A stretch of 64,000 bases of DNA from Sulfurisoma sediminicola (GCF_003865015.1 NZ_BHVV01000001.1:186001-250000), one strand, 5' to 3'; shown: positions 7,581 through 16,480, counted from the stretch's first letter. A program made the numbers and translations. Notes: generated by a model not told the origin, from the letters alone.

Positions 7581-8897
7581 ATGACCAAGCGCACAATGAT
7601 TCTCGCCATGTCCATGCTGGCATTCGGTTCCGCCATGGCTGCCGATCCGGCAACCATCAATTGGGCCAAGATTCCGGCCAAAAAGATCCAGCTGTTCTAT
7701 CCCGGCCAGTCTTCCTACGAATGGCTGCGAAGCGATGCCCACAAGGGTGCCGCCAAGGAAACCGCGCGGGGCGACTCCTGCACCTCGTGCCACGATGCGT
7801 CGGACGAGGAAGTGTTGCAGGGCCGCAAGATCCTCAAGGGCGGCCATCCGCTCGAGCCGACAGCCATCGCCGGCAAGAAGAACGGCAATGTCGATCTCCA
7901 TGTGCAGGCCGCCTACGACAAGAAGAATGCTTACCTGCGCTTCCAGTGGAAGACGCAGAACCCCTATGCCGGCACCGAGCACCAGTACCTGCGCTTCGAC
8001 GGCAAGGAATGGAAGGTCTGGGGCTATCCCAAGCTCGACAAGGTAGTGCAGGAAGGCAAGCAGCCTGGCATCTACGAAGACCGCATGTCGATCATGATCG
8101 ACGACGGCAAGGTGGCGGGCTTCGCCAAGCAGGGCTGCTGGCTGACCTGCCATGACGGCCAGCGCGACATGCCGAAGCAATTCACCAAGGAAGAAGTCGC
8201 CGCGAACCCGCTGCTGACCGCGATCAAGAAGGGCGACGTGCGCAAGTACCTGCCCGACAGCCGCACCGATCCGTCGGACTGGAAGACCGGCAAGTCCGTC
8301 GAGGAAATCGCCAAGCTCAAGGCCGAAGGCAAATTCGTCGACCTGATCCAGTGGCGCGCGCATCGCAGTTATCCGGTAGGCATGGCGGACGACGGCTATG
8401 TGCTGGAATTCCGCCTGGCCGATGCCGGCAAGGACATGTTCGGCGGTAATGCCGATAGCAAGACCCATCAGCCCAAGTTCATGTGGGACGAGAAGAAAGT
8501 CGGGTTCAAGTCCATCCGCGCCGACAGCCAGGCGCGCAAGGGCGACCTCTTCCTGGTCCGCGAGCAGAACGCCGTGCCGTTCGATCCCAACGCCGACTGG
8601 AAAGAGGGCGACATGATCCCCGACTACATCGTCAGCCGCGAGGATGCGAAAGGCTCTGCCGCCGACAACAACGCGATCGCCAACTGGAATGCCGGCATGT
8701 GGACGGTGGTGATCGTGCGTCCCCTCGGCCTGACCAATGCCGACGACAAGATGCTGAAAGAGGGCGGCGTCTATAACGTCGGCTTCGCCACTCACGACGA
8801 CAACATCACGACGCGCGGCCACTTCGTGTCCTACGTCAAGACGCTGGGTATCGGCGCCAGGACCAAGGCCGACATCAAGGCCGTCAAACTACCCTGA
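7581..8897 (+). CDS. Periplasmic EB_dh-type haem protein
   Basis: A 438-aa protein with a Sec signal peptide (MTKRTMILAMSMLAFGSAMA) ending near residue 20. It has one canonical c-haem motif, CTSCH at 67-71, and a second CX3CH motif, CWLTCH at 186-191. The body resembles the haem-binding domain of ethylbenzene-dehydrogenase gamma-type subunits (PF09459), with closing strands WTVVIVRPL and VGFATHDDN. Such proteins carry electrons in the periplasm. It is the first gene after the sigma54 promoter, with GAGGTG as ribosome-binding site. Electron donor and acceptor are not identifiable. Confidence 0.82.
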   Translation: MTKRTMILAMSMLAFGSAMAADPATINWAKIPAKKIQLFYPGQSSYEWLRSDAHKGAAKETARGDSCTSCHDASDEEVLQGRKILKGGHPLEPTAIAGKKNGNVDLHVQAAYDKKNAYLRFQWKTQNPYAGTEHQYLRFDGKEWKVWGYPKLDKVVQEGKQPGIYEDRMSIMIDDGKVAGFAKQGCWLTCHDGQRDMPKQFTKEEVAANPLLTAIKKGDVRKYLPDSRTDPSDWKTGKSVEEIAKLKAEGKFVDLIQWRAHRSYPVGMADDGYVLEFRLADAGKDMFGGNADSKTHQPKFMWDEKKVGFKSIRADSQARKGDLFLVREQNAVPFDPNADWKEGDMIPDYIVSREDAKGSAADNNAIANWNAGMWTVVIVRPLGLTNADDKMLKEGGVYNVGFATHDDNITTRGHFVSYVKTLGIGARTKADIKAVKLP

Positions 8898-8916
8898 TCC
8901 TCCGACTCGCTTGGCC

Positions 8917-8947
8917 ACGCCTCCGGCGCATACAGCGCCGGAGGCGT
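8917..8947 (+). terminator. 13-bp perfect hairpin between cytochrome genes
   Basis: ACGCCTCCGGCGC (8917-8929), loop ATACA, and the exact complement (8935-8947). No T-run follows, so it may be an attenuator or an mRNA-stabilising 3' structure that separates the level of the first gene from the next two. Confidence 0.65.
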
Positions 8948-9014
8948 CGGGCAAGCCAGCGACAGGTTTCGATCAATTCCATTCCCGCCTTAACCGAAAA
9001 CCCGGAGAGTTCTC

Positions 9015-9362
9015 ATGATTCGACGTCTCTACAGCCCCGGCCTGGTCATCATCCTCGCCGCCGCCGTATCCATGCCGCTGACCGCTACTGCCCAGGTGGA
9101 CGCCGCAGCCGCCGAGAAAATTTTCAAGGAAAACGATTGCCACAAGTGCCACCACGAGACGAAGGCCAAGAAGGGGCCTTCGCTCAAGAAGATCTCCGCC
9201 AAGTACAAGGAGAAGAAGCTGGACGAGAAGGAGGCCATCAAGCACATGACCTCCGGCAAGAAGGTCAAGCTCGATGACGGCACCGAGGAAGACCACAAGA
9301 TCATCGACACCAAGGATGTGAACGTGCAGACCAGCGTCGCCAAGTGGATGCTTTCCCACTGA
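9015..9362 (+). CDS. Small monohaem c-type cytochrome
   Basis: A 115-aa precursor with a signal peptide (cleavage after TATAQ, about residue 27) and a single CHKCH haem motif (Cys42, Cys45, His46). The mature protein is only about 90 residues and very lysine-rich. The distal ligand is probably Met240-equivalent only by analogy: the single suitable candidate is Met near KHMTSGKKV. It should be a soluble periplasmic electron shuttle between the EB_dh protein and the membrane multihaem cytochrome encoded next. GGAG at 9004 supports the start. Confidence 0.82.
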   Translation: MIRRLYSPGLVIILAAAVSMPLTATAQVDAAAAEKIFKENDCHKCHHETKAKKGPSLKKISAKYKEKKLDEKEAIKHMTSGKKVKLDDGTEEDHKIIDTKDVNVQTSVAKWMLSH

Positions 9363-9441
9363 CTTGTCTGCCGACCGAGGGGGGCGCTCCCGCGCCTCCC
9401 CGATCGTCCTGAAATCCCGATCGTTCAATGAAAGGCCGGTC

Positions 9442-11400
9442 GTGCTGAACAAACTGCTTGTTTGCCTCGCCTTCCTGCTGGCGCATGCCGCCACCGTGGC
9501 GGCCGCACCCGCCGCCAAGCTCGACAACGCCGCCTGCCTCACCTGCCACGACGGCCAGAAGGGCAAGCTCGAAGTGGCGGACGCCGACGGCGAGAAGCGC
9601 AAGCTGCGCGACGTCCACACCGACAAATACGGCAAGAGCGTCCACGCCAGGATGGAATGCGTCGCCTGCCACACCGACATCACCGACAACGTCAGCCCGC
9701 ACCAAAAGACCGGTGCAAAGACAGCCGACTGCGCAACATGCCATCAGGCCCTGTGGGACAAGGCCAAGCAGGCCGGCAGCACGGCGAATCAGCCGCGCAT
9801 GGAAGTCGTGGCCAGGAACATCGCTGCCTACAAGCAGTCCTTCCACGCCCGCCCGGACAAGGACAAGCCCAGCCAGCCCAAGGCCACCTGCACCCAGTGC
9901 CACGACACCCACGCTTTTGCCGTGCCGGCCGACAAGCAGAGCCCTCAATACGCCGCCTGGCGCAAGGACATTCCCAAGCTGTGCGGCGAGTCATGCCATG
10001 ACGACCAGCTCGAAGCCTTCGCCTCGTCGGTGCATGGCAAGGAAGTCATCGACAAGGCCAACGCCAAGGCGCCCGTCTGCACCAGTTGCCATACCAATCA
10101 CGAGATCACCAATACCTCGCTGGTCACGTTCAAGCTGCTCAACAACGAGGAATGCGGCAACTGCCACAAGGACAACCTCAAGTCCTACCGCGATACCTAT
10201 CACGGCCAGGTCACCAGGCTCGGCTATGCCGAGACGGCCAAGTGCTTCGACTGCCACGGCAGCCACAAGGTGCTGGGACCGAAGGACCCGAAGTCCAAGG
10301 TGCACCCGGACAACCGCCTGAAGACCTGCCGGCAATGCCACGACGGCAAGAAGAAGCCGCTGGCCACCGCGGGCTTCGCTTCCTTCGGCCCCCACGCCAA
10401 CAGCCACGATTTCGCCAGGTATCCGCAGATGTGGATCGCCACGAAATCCATGATCGCCCTGCTGATCGGCGTCTTCGCCTTCTTCTGGCTGCATTCCGGC
10501 CTCTGGTACTACCGCGAATGGCAGGATCGCAAGCAAGGCAAGTCCGTGCCGCACGTCCGCACCGACAGCCTGCCGCCGGCCGAACGCAAGTTCTTCCAGC
10601 GCTTCCCCGCCGGCTGGCGCATCGCCCACCTGGTATTCGCCCTGGTCACGATGACGCTGGTGCTGACCGGCACCGCCGCGCTGTTCTCGCATACGAGCTG
10701 GGCGCCGGTCGCGGCCAAGGCACTCGGCGGCGCCAGCGGCCTCGCCCTGATCCACCGCGTGGCCGCGGCCATCTTCGTTGCCGTCTTCGCCATCCACTTC
10801 GTCTACGTGATGCAGAAGCTGCTGCGCGACAGGACCTTCCGCTGGTTCGGCCCCGATTCGCTGGTGCCCAACTGGAAGGACCTCGCCGACATCGTGGGCA
10901 TGTTCAAGTGGTTCTTCGGCAAGGGGCCGAAACCGCGTTTCGACCGCTGGACCTATTTCGAGAAGTTCGACTACTGGGCGGTGTTCTGGGGTGTCACCAT
11001 CATCGGCGGCAGCGGCCTGATGCTGGCCATCCCCCACATCACCGCGCAATACCTGCCGGGCTGGGTGTTCAATGTCGCCACGGTCGTCCATGGCGAGGAA
11101 GCCTTCCTGGCGGCGGTGTTCCTGTTCACGGTGCATTTCTTCAACAACCACTTCCGCCCCGAGAAGCTGCCGCCGCCGGACATCGTGATGTTCACCGGCA
11201 CGCAGTCGCTCGACGAGTTCCGCCGCGAGCATCCGGCCCAGTATCAGCGGCTGGTGGATGCGGGCGAGCTGGACAGCTACCTGGTCGATGCGCCGTCGGC
11301 ACCGCTGACGCTGGGCTCGAAGATCCTCGGCCTGGTCCTGATCGCATTCGGCCTGACGCTGCTGGTGCTGGTGGCGATCGGCTTCTTCGGCGGAGGCTGA
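9442..11400 (+). CDS. Nonahaem cytochrome c fused to a cytochrome b membrane domain
   Basis: A 652-aa protein. A GTG start at 9442 gives a clean signal peptide (MLNKLLVCLAFLLAHAATVAAA). About residues 30-315 contain eight CXXCH motifs (CLTCH, CVACH, CATCH, CTQCH, CTSCH, CGNCH, CFDCH, CRQCH) and one CX3CH (CGESCH). The C-terminal half has four or more hydrophobic helices with paired histidines (FWLHSGLWYY, RIAHLVF, AIHFVYV, FTVHFFNNHF), as in b561/thiosulfate-reductase-type cytochrome b. The design fits electron exchange between the quinone pool and the periplasm. The substrate system is unknown. Confidence 0.85.
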   Translation: MLNKLLVCLAFLLAHAATVAAAPAAKLDNAACLTCHDGQKGKLEVADADGEKRKLRDVHTDKYGKSVHARMECVACHTDITDNVSPHQKTGAKTADCATCHQALWDKAKQAGSTANQPRMEVVARNIAAYKQSFHARPDKDKPSQPKATCTQCHDTHAFAVPADKQSPQYAAWRKDIPKLCGESCHDDQLEAFASSVHGKEVIDKANAKAPVCTSCHTNHEITNTSLVTFKLLNNEECGNCHKDNLKSYRDTYHGQVTRLGYAETAKCFDCHGSHKVLGPKDPKSKVHPDNRLKTCRQCHDGKKKPLATAGFASFGPHANSHDFARYPQMWIATKSMIALLIGVFAFFWLHSGLWYYREWQDRKQGKSVPHVRTDSLPPAERKFFQRFPAGWRIAHLVFALVTMTLVLTGTAALFSHTSWAPVAAKALGGASGLALIHRVAAAIFVAVFAIHFVYVMQKLLRDRTFRWFGPDSLVPNWKDLADIVGMFKWFFGKGPKPRFDRWTYFEKFDYWAVFWGVTIIGGSGLMLAIPHITAQYLPGWVFNVATVVHGEEAFLAAVFLFTVHFFNNHFRPEKLPPPDIVMFTGTQSLDEFRREHPAQYQRLVDAGELDSYLVDAPSAPLTLGSKILGLVLIAFGLTLLVLVAIGFFGGG

Positions 11401-11503
11401 CGACGGCTCCTCCACCGGGCATCCATATTGCGTACTCGTCAGCTGCGGCCATGACGAAACATCTTGGGCTGGCCGCAAAGTTGTCCAACCAGAGGAGACG
11501 ATC

Positions 11504-11659
11504 ATGAACGAAGGCACGATGTCCGGTTTTCCGAAATCGAGCGAATCGGCTCTGAAAAAGATCGGCGTATTTGTTTGCGGTACCTGCATCTTCGGGTGGA
11601 CCGCGCTGGGCGTGGCGGTCATCGGCGTGACGCTGGCGAAGGTTTTCGGGTACTTCTAG
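11504..11659 (+). CDS. Small single-pass membrane protein (51 aa)
   Basis: ATG at 11504 preceded by AGGAGA at good spacing. The protein starts MNEGTMSGFPKSS and has one strongly hydrophobic segment (about residues 25-46, GVFVCGTCIFGWTALGVAVI) ending KVFGYF. I do not recognise a family. It lies 103 nt after the multihaem cytochrome gene on the same strand and could be a small subunit of that complex. The CXXC in the helix lacks a following His, so it is not a haem site. Confidence 0.6.
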   Translation: MNEGTMSGFPKSSESALKKIGVFVCGTCIFGWTALGVAVIGVTLAKVFGYF

Positions 11660-11703
11660 TTCCGGCTCGAGGCGACCGACGGAAAGTCGGCAAGCCGTAC
11701 AAT

Positions 11704-11729
11704 TGGTGGGGCAAACATTTGCCCCACCA
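11704..11729. repeat. 12-bp perfect inverted repeat (hairpin)
   Basis: TGGTGGGGCAAA, two bases CA, then TTTGCCCCACCA. It lies 15 nt before the start of the OB-fold gene and just after the 51-aa gene. It may act as a terminator-like stem or as a protein-binding palindrome. There is no T-run. Confidence 0.6.
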
Positions 11730-11744
11730 CGGAGTATCCCGGCC

Positions 11745-12425
11745 ATGAAAACCCTTTTGGCGATCTGCATTTTCTCCCTCGCCCCGTTCGTTTCCGCAAG
11801 TGCCCCGGCCGCCGCTCCGCCGGTTTCCACCGGTGTCAGCGGTGAGGTTCTCGAGGCCAAGGACGTCGAGAGTTATACCTACCTCCGCCTCAAGACCAAG
11901 GACGGCGAGACCTGGGCAGCGGTCTCCAGGGCGCCGGTCAAAATCGGCGCCAGGGTCACGCTTGAAAACGTGACGGTCATGAAGGACTTCGAGAGCAGGT
12001 CGCTGAAACAGACGTTCCCGACGATCCTCTTCGGCAGCCTGGCCGGCGCGGCAGCCGGCCAGCCGGGTGCCGCCACTGCCAGGGTCGCGGACACCGCCGA
12101 CATCAAGGTTCCCAAGGCCGGCGGCCCAAACGCGCGCACCGTTGAGGAAATCGTGACGAAGCGTGCCGAATTGAAGGACAAGCCGGTCCTGGTGCGCGGC
12201 AGGATAGTCAAGTACAACGCGGCGATCATGGGGAAGAACTGGATCCATCTTCGCGATGGCTCGGGCTCCGCCGCGAACGATACCAACGACCTTACCGTGA
12301 CGACCGCAAGCCAGGCGAAGGTCGGGGATGTCGTGACGGTGAAAGGCATCGTCCGTGCCGACAAGGACTTCGGCTCGGGCTATTCCTACAAGGTGCTCGT
12401 CGAAGACGCGACGCTGCAGCCGTGA
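11745..12425 (+). CDS. Periplasmic OB-fold protein
   Basis: A 226-aa precursor with a signal peptide (MKTLLAICIFSLAPFVSASA). It appears to contain two OB-like beta segments. The first is around 28-75 (VSGEVLEAKDVESYTYLRLK). The second is around 140-226, with VLVRGRIVKYNAAIMGKNWI, HLRDGSG and GDVVTVKGIV, the pattern seen in NrfJ-type and related periplasmic OB proteins. Location after a cytochrome operon fits a helper role in haem or redox enzyme maturation, but this is inference. It converges with the TauE/SafE gene with no gap. Confidence 0.65.
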   Translation: MKTLLAICIFSLAPFVSASAPAAAPPVSTGVSGEVLEAKDVESYTYLRLKTKDGETWAAVSRAPVKIGARVTLENVTVMKDFESRSLKQTFPTILFGSLAGAAAGQPGAATARVADTADIKVPKAGGPNARTVEEIVTKRAELKDKPVLVRGRIVKYNAAIMGKNWIHLRDGSGSAANDTNDLTVTTASQAKVGDVVTVKGIVRADKDFGSGYSYKVLVEDATLQP

Positions 12426-13244
12426 TCAGCGGGCGAAGAACTGTGTGACATAGAGCAGCGCCAGCAGCGCGAGGATGCAGGCCAGGCCGAGCTTGAGCGC
12501 GCGCTGCGATACGCGTTTCTGCGTCATTGCCCCGACGTACATGCCGGCAGCGCCCCCAAAGCCGAAGAGGATGCCCAGCGCCCAGTCCGGCCGCGTTTCG
12601 ATCCCCGGCGGCGCCGGCAGGAACTGGTAGAGCGCCACACCGGCCACCGAGGTCACCAGCGTGCCGAACAGCGTCGCGCCGGCGATGCCGTGCAGCGACA
12701 TGCCGAGCGAGGCGACGAGGAAGGGCGCCATGAAGGCGCCGCCGCCGACACCATAGGCACCGCCGATGACGCCGATGGCCAGCGCCAGCAGGAACACCGG
12801 CCGGGCGCGGAAATCGGCGGCCGCCGCCGTCCCGGCCGGGTCGCGGCTTTGCCCGCGCGCATCGCGCAGCAGCTTGAGCGCAAGCACCGCGAGCACCAGC
12901 CCGGCGAAGAACTTGAAGGCGCGCGGATCGGCCAGCCAATGCACGCGCAGCCACCAGCCGGCCAGCAGTCCCGGCAGCGTGCCGGCGGCGATGGTCCAGG
13001 CCAGCCGCCAGTCCATCCGTCCCTCGCGCGCATAGCGCCAGACGCCGGCCGGTATCGCGACGAGGTTGAAGACGAGGTTGGTCGCCGACACCGAGGGCGC
13101 GACGTAACCGAGCACGCTCATCTGGAACGGCAGCAGCAGGAAGGCGCCGGAGATGCCGACCATCGAGGTGAAAAAGGAAATGACGAAGGCCACCAGCGGC
13201 GGCAGCCAGAACGGAACGGTGACGCCGGAAACTTCAAACAACAT
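12426..13244 (-). CDS. TauE/SafE-family membrane permease
   Basis: A 272-aa protein with about eight hydrophobic helices and the family's duplicated glycine motif (GGAYGVGGGAFMAPFLV). Members export sulfite, sulfoacetate or related organosulfur anions across the inner membrane. The ATG at 13244 overlaps the end of the upstream histidine kinase by 11 bp, so it is the last gene of a regulator-kinase-permease operon and probably under that system's control. Confidence 0.82.
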   Translation of the reverse strand: MLFEVSGVTVPFWLPPLVAFVISFFTSMVGISGAFLLLPFQMSVLGYVAPSVSATNLVFNLVAIPAGVWRYAREGRMDWRLAWTIAAGTLPGLLAGWWLRVHWLADPRAFKFFAGLVLAVLALKLLRDARGQSRDPAGTAAAADFRARPVFLLALAIGVIGGAYGVGGGAFMAPFLVASLGMSLHGIAGATLFGTLVTSVAGVALYQFLPAPPGIETRPDWALGILFGFGGAAGMYVGAMTQKRVSQRALKLGLACILALLALLYVTQFFAR

Positions 13245-14232
13245 GGGAACCCCTTGGCAGCACCAGCGTAGCGCGCAGACCACCTCCACTGCGATTCTCC
13301 AGCTGCAATTCGCCGCCATGCAGTCGTGCCGCGTCGCGGGCGACGGCCAGACCCAGGCCGACGCCGCCGGTCTCGCGGCTGCGCGAGGACTCGAGCCGCA
13401 CATAAGGTTCGACGACGCGCGCCAGGTCGGCCTCGGGAATGCCGGGGCCATCGTCCTCGACGACGAGCCGCAATAATCCGCTGCCGTCTGCGACCGCGAT
13501 GCGCGCCGCGCGGCCGTATTTCACCGCGTTGTCGGTCAGGTTGGCAATGGCGCGCTTCAGGGCCGAGAGGCGCCCGACATAGGGCGCCGCCACGGCCTCG
13601 ACCAGCGTCACCGGCTGCCCCAGCGCCTGTGCGTCCGCGACCAGGCTGGACAGCAGCGCCACGATGTCGATGTTCTGCAGGGGCTCGTTGTCGCGCAGGC
13701 CGCGCAGGTAATCGAGGGTCGCCTCGATCATCGCCTGCATGTCATCGATGTCGGCATTGAGTTGGCCGCGCAGCGCTTCGTCCTCCACGAGTTCGGCGCG
13801 CAGCCGCATGCGGGTCAGCGGGGTGCGCAGGTCGTGGGAGACGGCGGCCAACGCGCGGCTGCGCTCGGCGATCAGGCGCCTGAGACGCTCCTGCATGCGG
13901 TTGAAGGCCTCGGCCGCACGGCGGGTTTCGTTGGGCCCGTCCTCCGCCAGCGGCGGCGATTCGAGGTCGCGGCCGAAGGCGTCCGCCGCCTCGGCCAGAT
14001 GCTGGATCGGGCGCGTGACCAGGCGCACGGCGACGAGCGCGATGGCGATGACCGCGACCAGCGTCAACGCCAGATGCACCCAGAAAGGACGGGGCAGGCC
14101 GGCGGCCTGGGCATGGCCGCTTTGCAGCAGGGTGGCGCGCGCGTCCATGTGCAGCCACAGGCTGGCGAATTGCGTCGCCAGCAGGCCGACGACGAGGATC
14201 AGCATCAGCCGGCCGAAGAGCGAGGCGGGCAT
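13234..14232 (-). CDS. Sensor histidine kinase (EnvZ/CpxA-like layout)
   Basis: A 332-aa kinase. Two transmembrane helices flank a very short periplasmic loop (about residues 30-55). Then follow a HAMP linker with VTRPIQHLAEAADAF, the H-box AVSHDLRTPLTRMRL and an HATPase domain with LTDNAVKYG, DDGPGIP and VGLGLAVARDAARLHGG. The tiny sensor loop suggests sensing in or at the membrane. The start forms TGATG with the regulator's stop. Its cognate partner is the OmpR-type regulator upstream. Confidence 0.87.
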   Translation of the reverse strand: MPASLFGRLMLILVVGLLATQFASLWLHMDARATLLQSGHAQAAGLPRPFWVHLALTLVAVIAIALVAVRLVTRPIQHLAEAADAFGRDLESPPLAEDGPNETRRAAEAFNRMQERLRRLIAERSRALAAVSHDLRTPLTRMRLRAELVEDEALRGQLNADIDDMQAMIEATLDYLRGLRDNEPLQNIDIVALLSSLVADAQALGQPVTLVEAVAAPYVGRLSALKRAIANLTDNAVKYGRAARIAVADGSGLLRLVVEDDGPGIPEADLARVVEPYVRLESSRSRETGGVGLGLAVARDAARLHGGELQLENRSGGGLRATLVLPRGSHVV

Positions 14233-14963
14233 CAGTCGCACGATGCGCGTCCTTCGACGACCGCCGCCAGCACGTAGCCCTCGCCGCGCACCGTCTTGAT
14301 CAGTTGCGGCTCGCGGCTGTCGTCGCGCAGCCGCTGGCGCAGCCGGCTGACCTGGACGTCGATGGCGCGGTCGAACGGCTCGGACTCGCGGCCATGGAGC
14401 AACTCCATCAACTGGTCGCGGTTGAGCACGCGGTTCGGGTGTTCGAGCAGCAGGCGCAGCAGCCGATATTCGCCGCCGGACAGCGGCACCACGACGCCGT
14501 CGGGCGCGGTCAGCGCGCGCGTCGCCGTGTCCAGCCGCCAGCCGGCGAAGGCCAGGCAGCGCTGCGACTCGGCTCGCAGGTTGGGCGGCAGGGCGCGGGT
14601 GCGGCGCAGGATGGTCTTGATGCGGGCGAGCAGCTCGCGCGGGCTGAAAGGCTTGACCAGATAGTCGTCGGCGCCCATCTCGATGCCGACGATGCGGTCG
14701 GCCTCTTCGCCGCGCGCAGTGAGCATCAGCACCGGCAGGTTCGAACGCGCGCGCAGGTCGCGGCACAGCGTCAGCCCGTCCGCGTCGGGCAAGGTCAGGT
14801 CGAGCACCACCAGGTCGATGGCGTGCCGCTCCAGGCCTTGCCACATCTCGCGGCCGTCGCGGGCGGCCACGGTATCGAAACCGTTCTTCGCCAGGTAGTC
14901 GGCGAGGAGTCGGCGAATTTCCGGATCGTCGTCGACGATGAGGATGCGGTCCCTGGTGTCCAT
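14232..14963 (-). CDS. OmpR-family response regulator
   Basis: A 243-aa regulator with a receiver domain (DDD cluster near the N-terminus, phosphorylatable Asp in LVVLDLTLPDADG, VKPFSPREL) and a winged-helix DNA-binding domain (LSGGEYRLLRLLLEHPNRVLNRDQLMELLHGRE, then RLRDDSREPQLIKTVRGEGYVL). It heads the kinase-permease operon and diverges from the Gly/Met-rich periplasmic protein gene. The 239-bp shared intergenic region (14964-15202) is the obvious place for its binding. I see no clear box there beyond the loose repeat TGTAACGCACTGTATC. Confidence 0.88.
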   Translation of the reverse strand: MDTRDRILIVDDDPEIRRLLADYLAKNGFDTVAARDGREMWQGLERHAIDLVVLDLTLPDADGLTLCRDLRARSNLPVLMLTARGEEADRIVGIEMGADDYLVKPFSPRELLARIKTILRRTRALPPNLRAESQRCLAFAGWRLDTATRALTAPDGVVVPLSGGEYRLLRLLLEHPNRVLNRDQLMELLHGRESEPFDRAIDVQVSRLRQRLRDDSREPQLIKTVRGEGYVLAAVVEGRASCD

Positions 14964-15202
14964 GTCGATGAATGTATAGCGCGTTCAACCGGGCAGTACC
15001 GGCGCGAATGTAACGCACTGTATCGGTTTCCGGGTTCGCAACGCGGCGATGCAAAAATGCTGCCGCCGGACACACTCCGCCCGGGCTCCTTAGGGTCAAA
15101 TGACGAGCCATGGACGCGCGGCATGAACGGCATGGCGAACGCTCCAGCGAACGGGCCGGAAGTCTCCGGCCGCAAACACCCAGTCATAGAGGAGAAATCG
15201 GG

Positions 15203-15712
15203 ATGAACTCGTTGCACAGCAAGCTTCGCCGGGGCGCGATGGCATTTGCCGTCACCGCCGGCCTGACGACCGCACTGGTCGCGGTGGCCCAACCCGCTAC
15301 CGGCCCCGGCACCATGGGCGGCGGCGGCATGATGGGTGGCGGCTCCATGGGTGGCGGCCCCATGGGCGGCGGCTCCATGGGCGGCAAGATGGGCGGCGGC
15401 AATGGCGGGAGCATCGCCCAGATGCAGCAGATGAAGCTGGCCCGGCTCAAGGCCGATCTCGCCATCACGCCGGAGCAGCAGCCGGCGTGGGACGAGTTCG
15501 CGGCCAAGGCCGCCGCGCAGGCGAAGAGGCTGGAGGCCGAGGGCGCCCCGACCAAGGCCACCGGCGCGACGCGCGAGCAAATGCAGCAGCGTCGCCAGAA
15601 GTCGCTGGCAGCGATGAACGAGCCGTATGTCACGCTCAAGAAGGCGCTGACGCCGAAGCAGTGCGAGGTGATCGATGCGGCCCGCAGCGCCGCCGAGCAC
15701 GAGTTCGACTGA
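15203..15712 (+). CDS. Periplasmic Spy/CpxP-like protein with Gly/Met repeats
   Basis: A 169-aa precursor with a signal peptide ending near residue 30. Residues 35-70 are a low-complexity Gly/Met tract made of GGGSMGG-type units. The rest is helical and charged (KLARLKADLAITPEQQPAWD, then MNEPYVTLKKALTPKQ), the LTXXQ pattern of the Spy/CpxP class of periplasmic stress chaperones. The methionines could bind Cu(I), but this is a guess. GGAG precedes the ATG. It is divergent from an OmpR/EnvZ-type pair, a common arrangement for a stress-regulon target. Confidence 0.7.
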   Translation: MNSLHSKLRRGAMAFAVTAGLTTALVAVAQPATGPGTMGGGGMMGGGSMGGGPMGGGSMGGKMGGGNGGSIAQMQQMKLARLKADLAITPEQQPAWDEFAAKAAAQAKRLEAEGAPTKATGATREQMQQRRQKSLAAMNEPYVTLKKALTPKQCEVIDAARSAAEHEFD

Positions 15713-15730
15713 CGGCACGACGTGACGGGC

Positions 15731-15751
15731 AGCCGCGCCGACGGCGCGGCT
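15731..15751 (+). terminator. 9-bp GC hairpin after the Spy-like gene
   Basis: AGCCGCGCC, loop GAC, GGCGCGGCT. No T-run. It may partly separate the Spy-like gene from the ABC transporter genes. Confidence 0.5.
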
Positions 15752-15784
15752 GCCGCAACCCGATCGCAGCCCCAAAGGATGGAC

Positions 15785-16480
15785 ATGACCATGAGCCTGT
15801 TGCGCGCCGAGAACCTCACCAAGACCTATCGTGTCGGCGACATCGACGTGCCGGCGATCAAGGGCGTCGATTTCGCCATCGAGCCCGCCTCCTTCGTCGC
15901 CTTCGTCGGCCCCTCGGGCAGCGGCAAGAGCACCTTGCTCAACATGATCGGCTGCCTCGATCATCCGACGAGCGGCACGCTTCGGGTGCTGGATGTCGAC
16001 ATCGCGACGCTGGATCGGCGCGCCGCCGCGCGCTTTCGCGGCGAGCACATCGGCTTCGTCTTCCAGGACTTCAACCTGATCCCCGTGCTGACGGTATTCG
16101 AGAACATCGAATACCCCCTGCGCATGGTGCAGAAATGGCCGACGGAAAAGCGTCGCGCCCAGGTGCTGCGTCTGCTCGACGCGGTCGGCATGGCCGACCA
16201 GGCGAACAAGCGCCCCGACCAGATTTCCGGCGGCCAGAAGCAGCGCGTCGCCGTCGCCCGCGCCCTGGTGAGCCAGCCCAAGCTGGTGCTGGCCGACGAA
16301 CCGACCGCCAACCTCGACCACGACACGGCCTATCGCATCCTCGAACTGATGAAGAAGATGCGCGACGATTTCGAGACCACCTTCGTCTTTTCCACCCACG
16401 ACCCGAAGATCATGGGCGCGGCCGAGGTGACGTTCACTCTCGAAGACGGCCGCTTGCAGGATGGGGGCCACCATGTTTGA
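15785..16480 (+). CDS. ABC transporter ATPase (MacB/LolD class)
   Basis: A 231-aa nucleotide-binding subunit. Walker A GPSGSGKST, Q-loop VFQDFNLIPVLTVFENIEYP (the typical LolD/MacB wording), signature ISGGQKQRVAVARAL, Walker B LVLADEPTANLD and the switch His in FSTHDP. It energises the FtsX-type permease encoded next, whose start it overlaps by 8 nt. The start at 15785 is preferred for its spacing from AAAGG; 15779 and 15791 are alternatives. Confidence 0.9.
   Translation: MTMSLLRAENLTKTYRVGDIDVPAIKGVDFAIEPASFVAFVGPSGSGKSTLLNMIGCLDHPTSGTLRVLDVDIATLDRRAAARFRGEHIGFVFQDFNLIPVLTVFENIEYPLRMVQKWPTEKRRAQVLRLLDAVGMADQANKRPDQISGGQKQRVAVARALVSQPKLVLADEPTANLDHDTAYRILELMKKMRDDFETTFVFSTHDPKIMGAAEVTFTLEDGRLQDGGHHV

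Noticed and set aside
14964-15202. Clear binding box of the OmpR-type regulator in the divergent region
   Set aside because: TGTAACGCACTGTATC is only a loose repeat, too weak to annotate.
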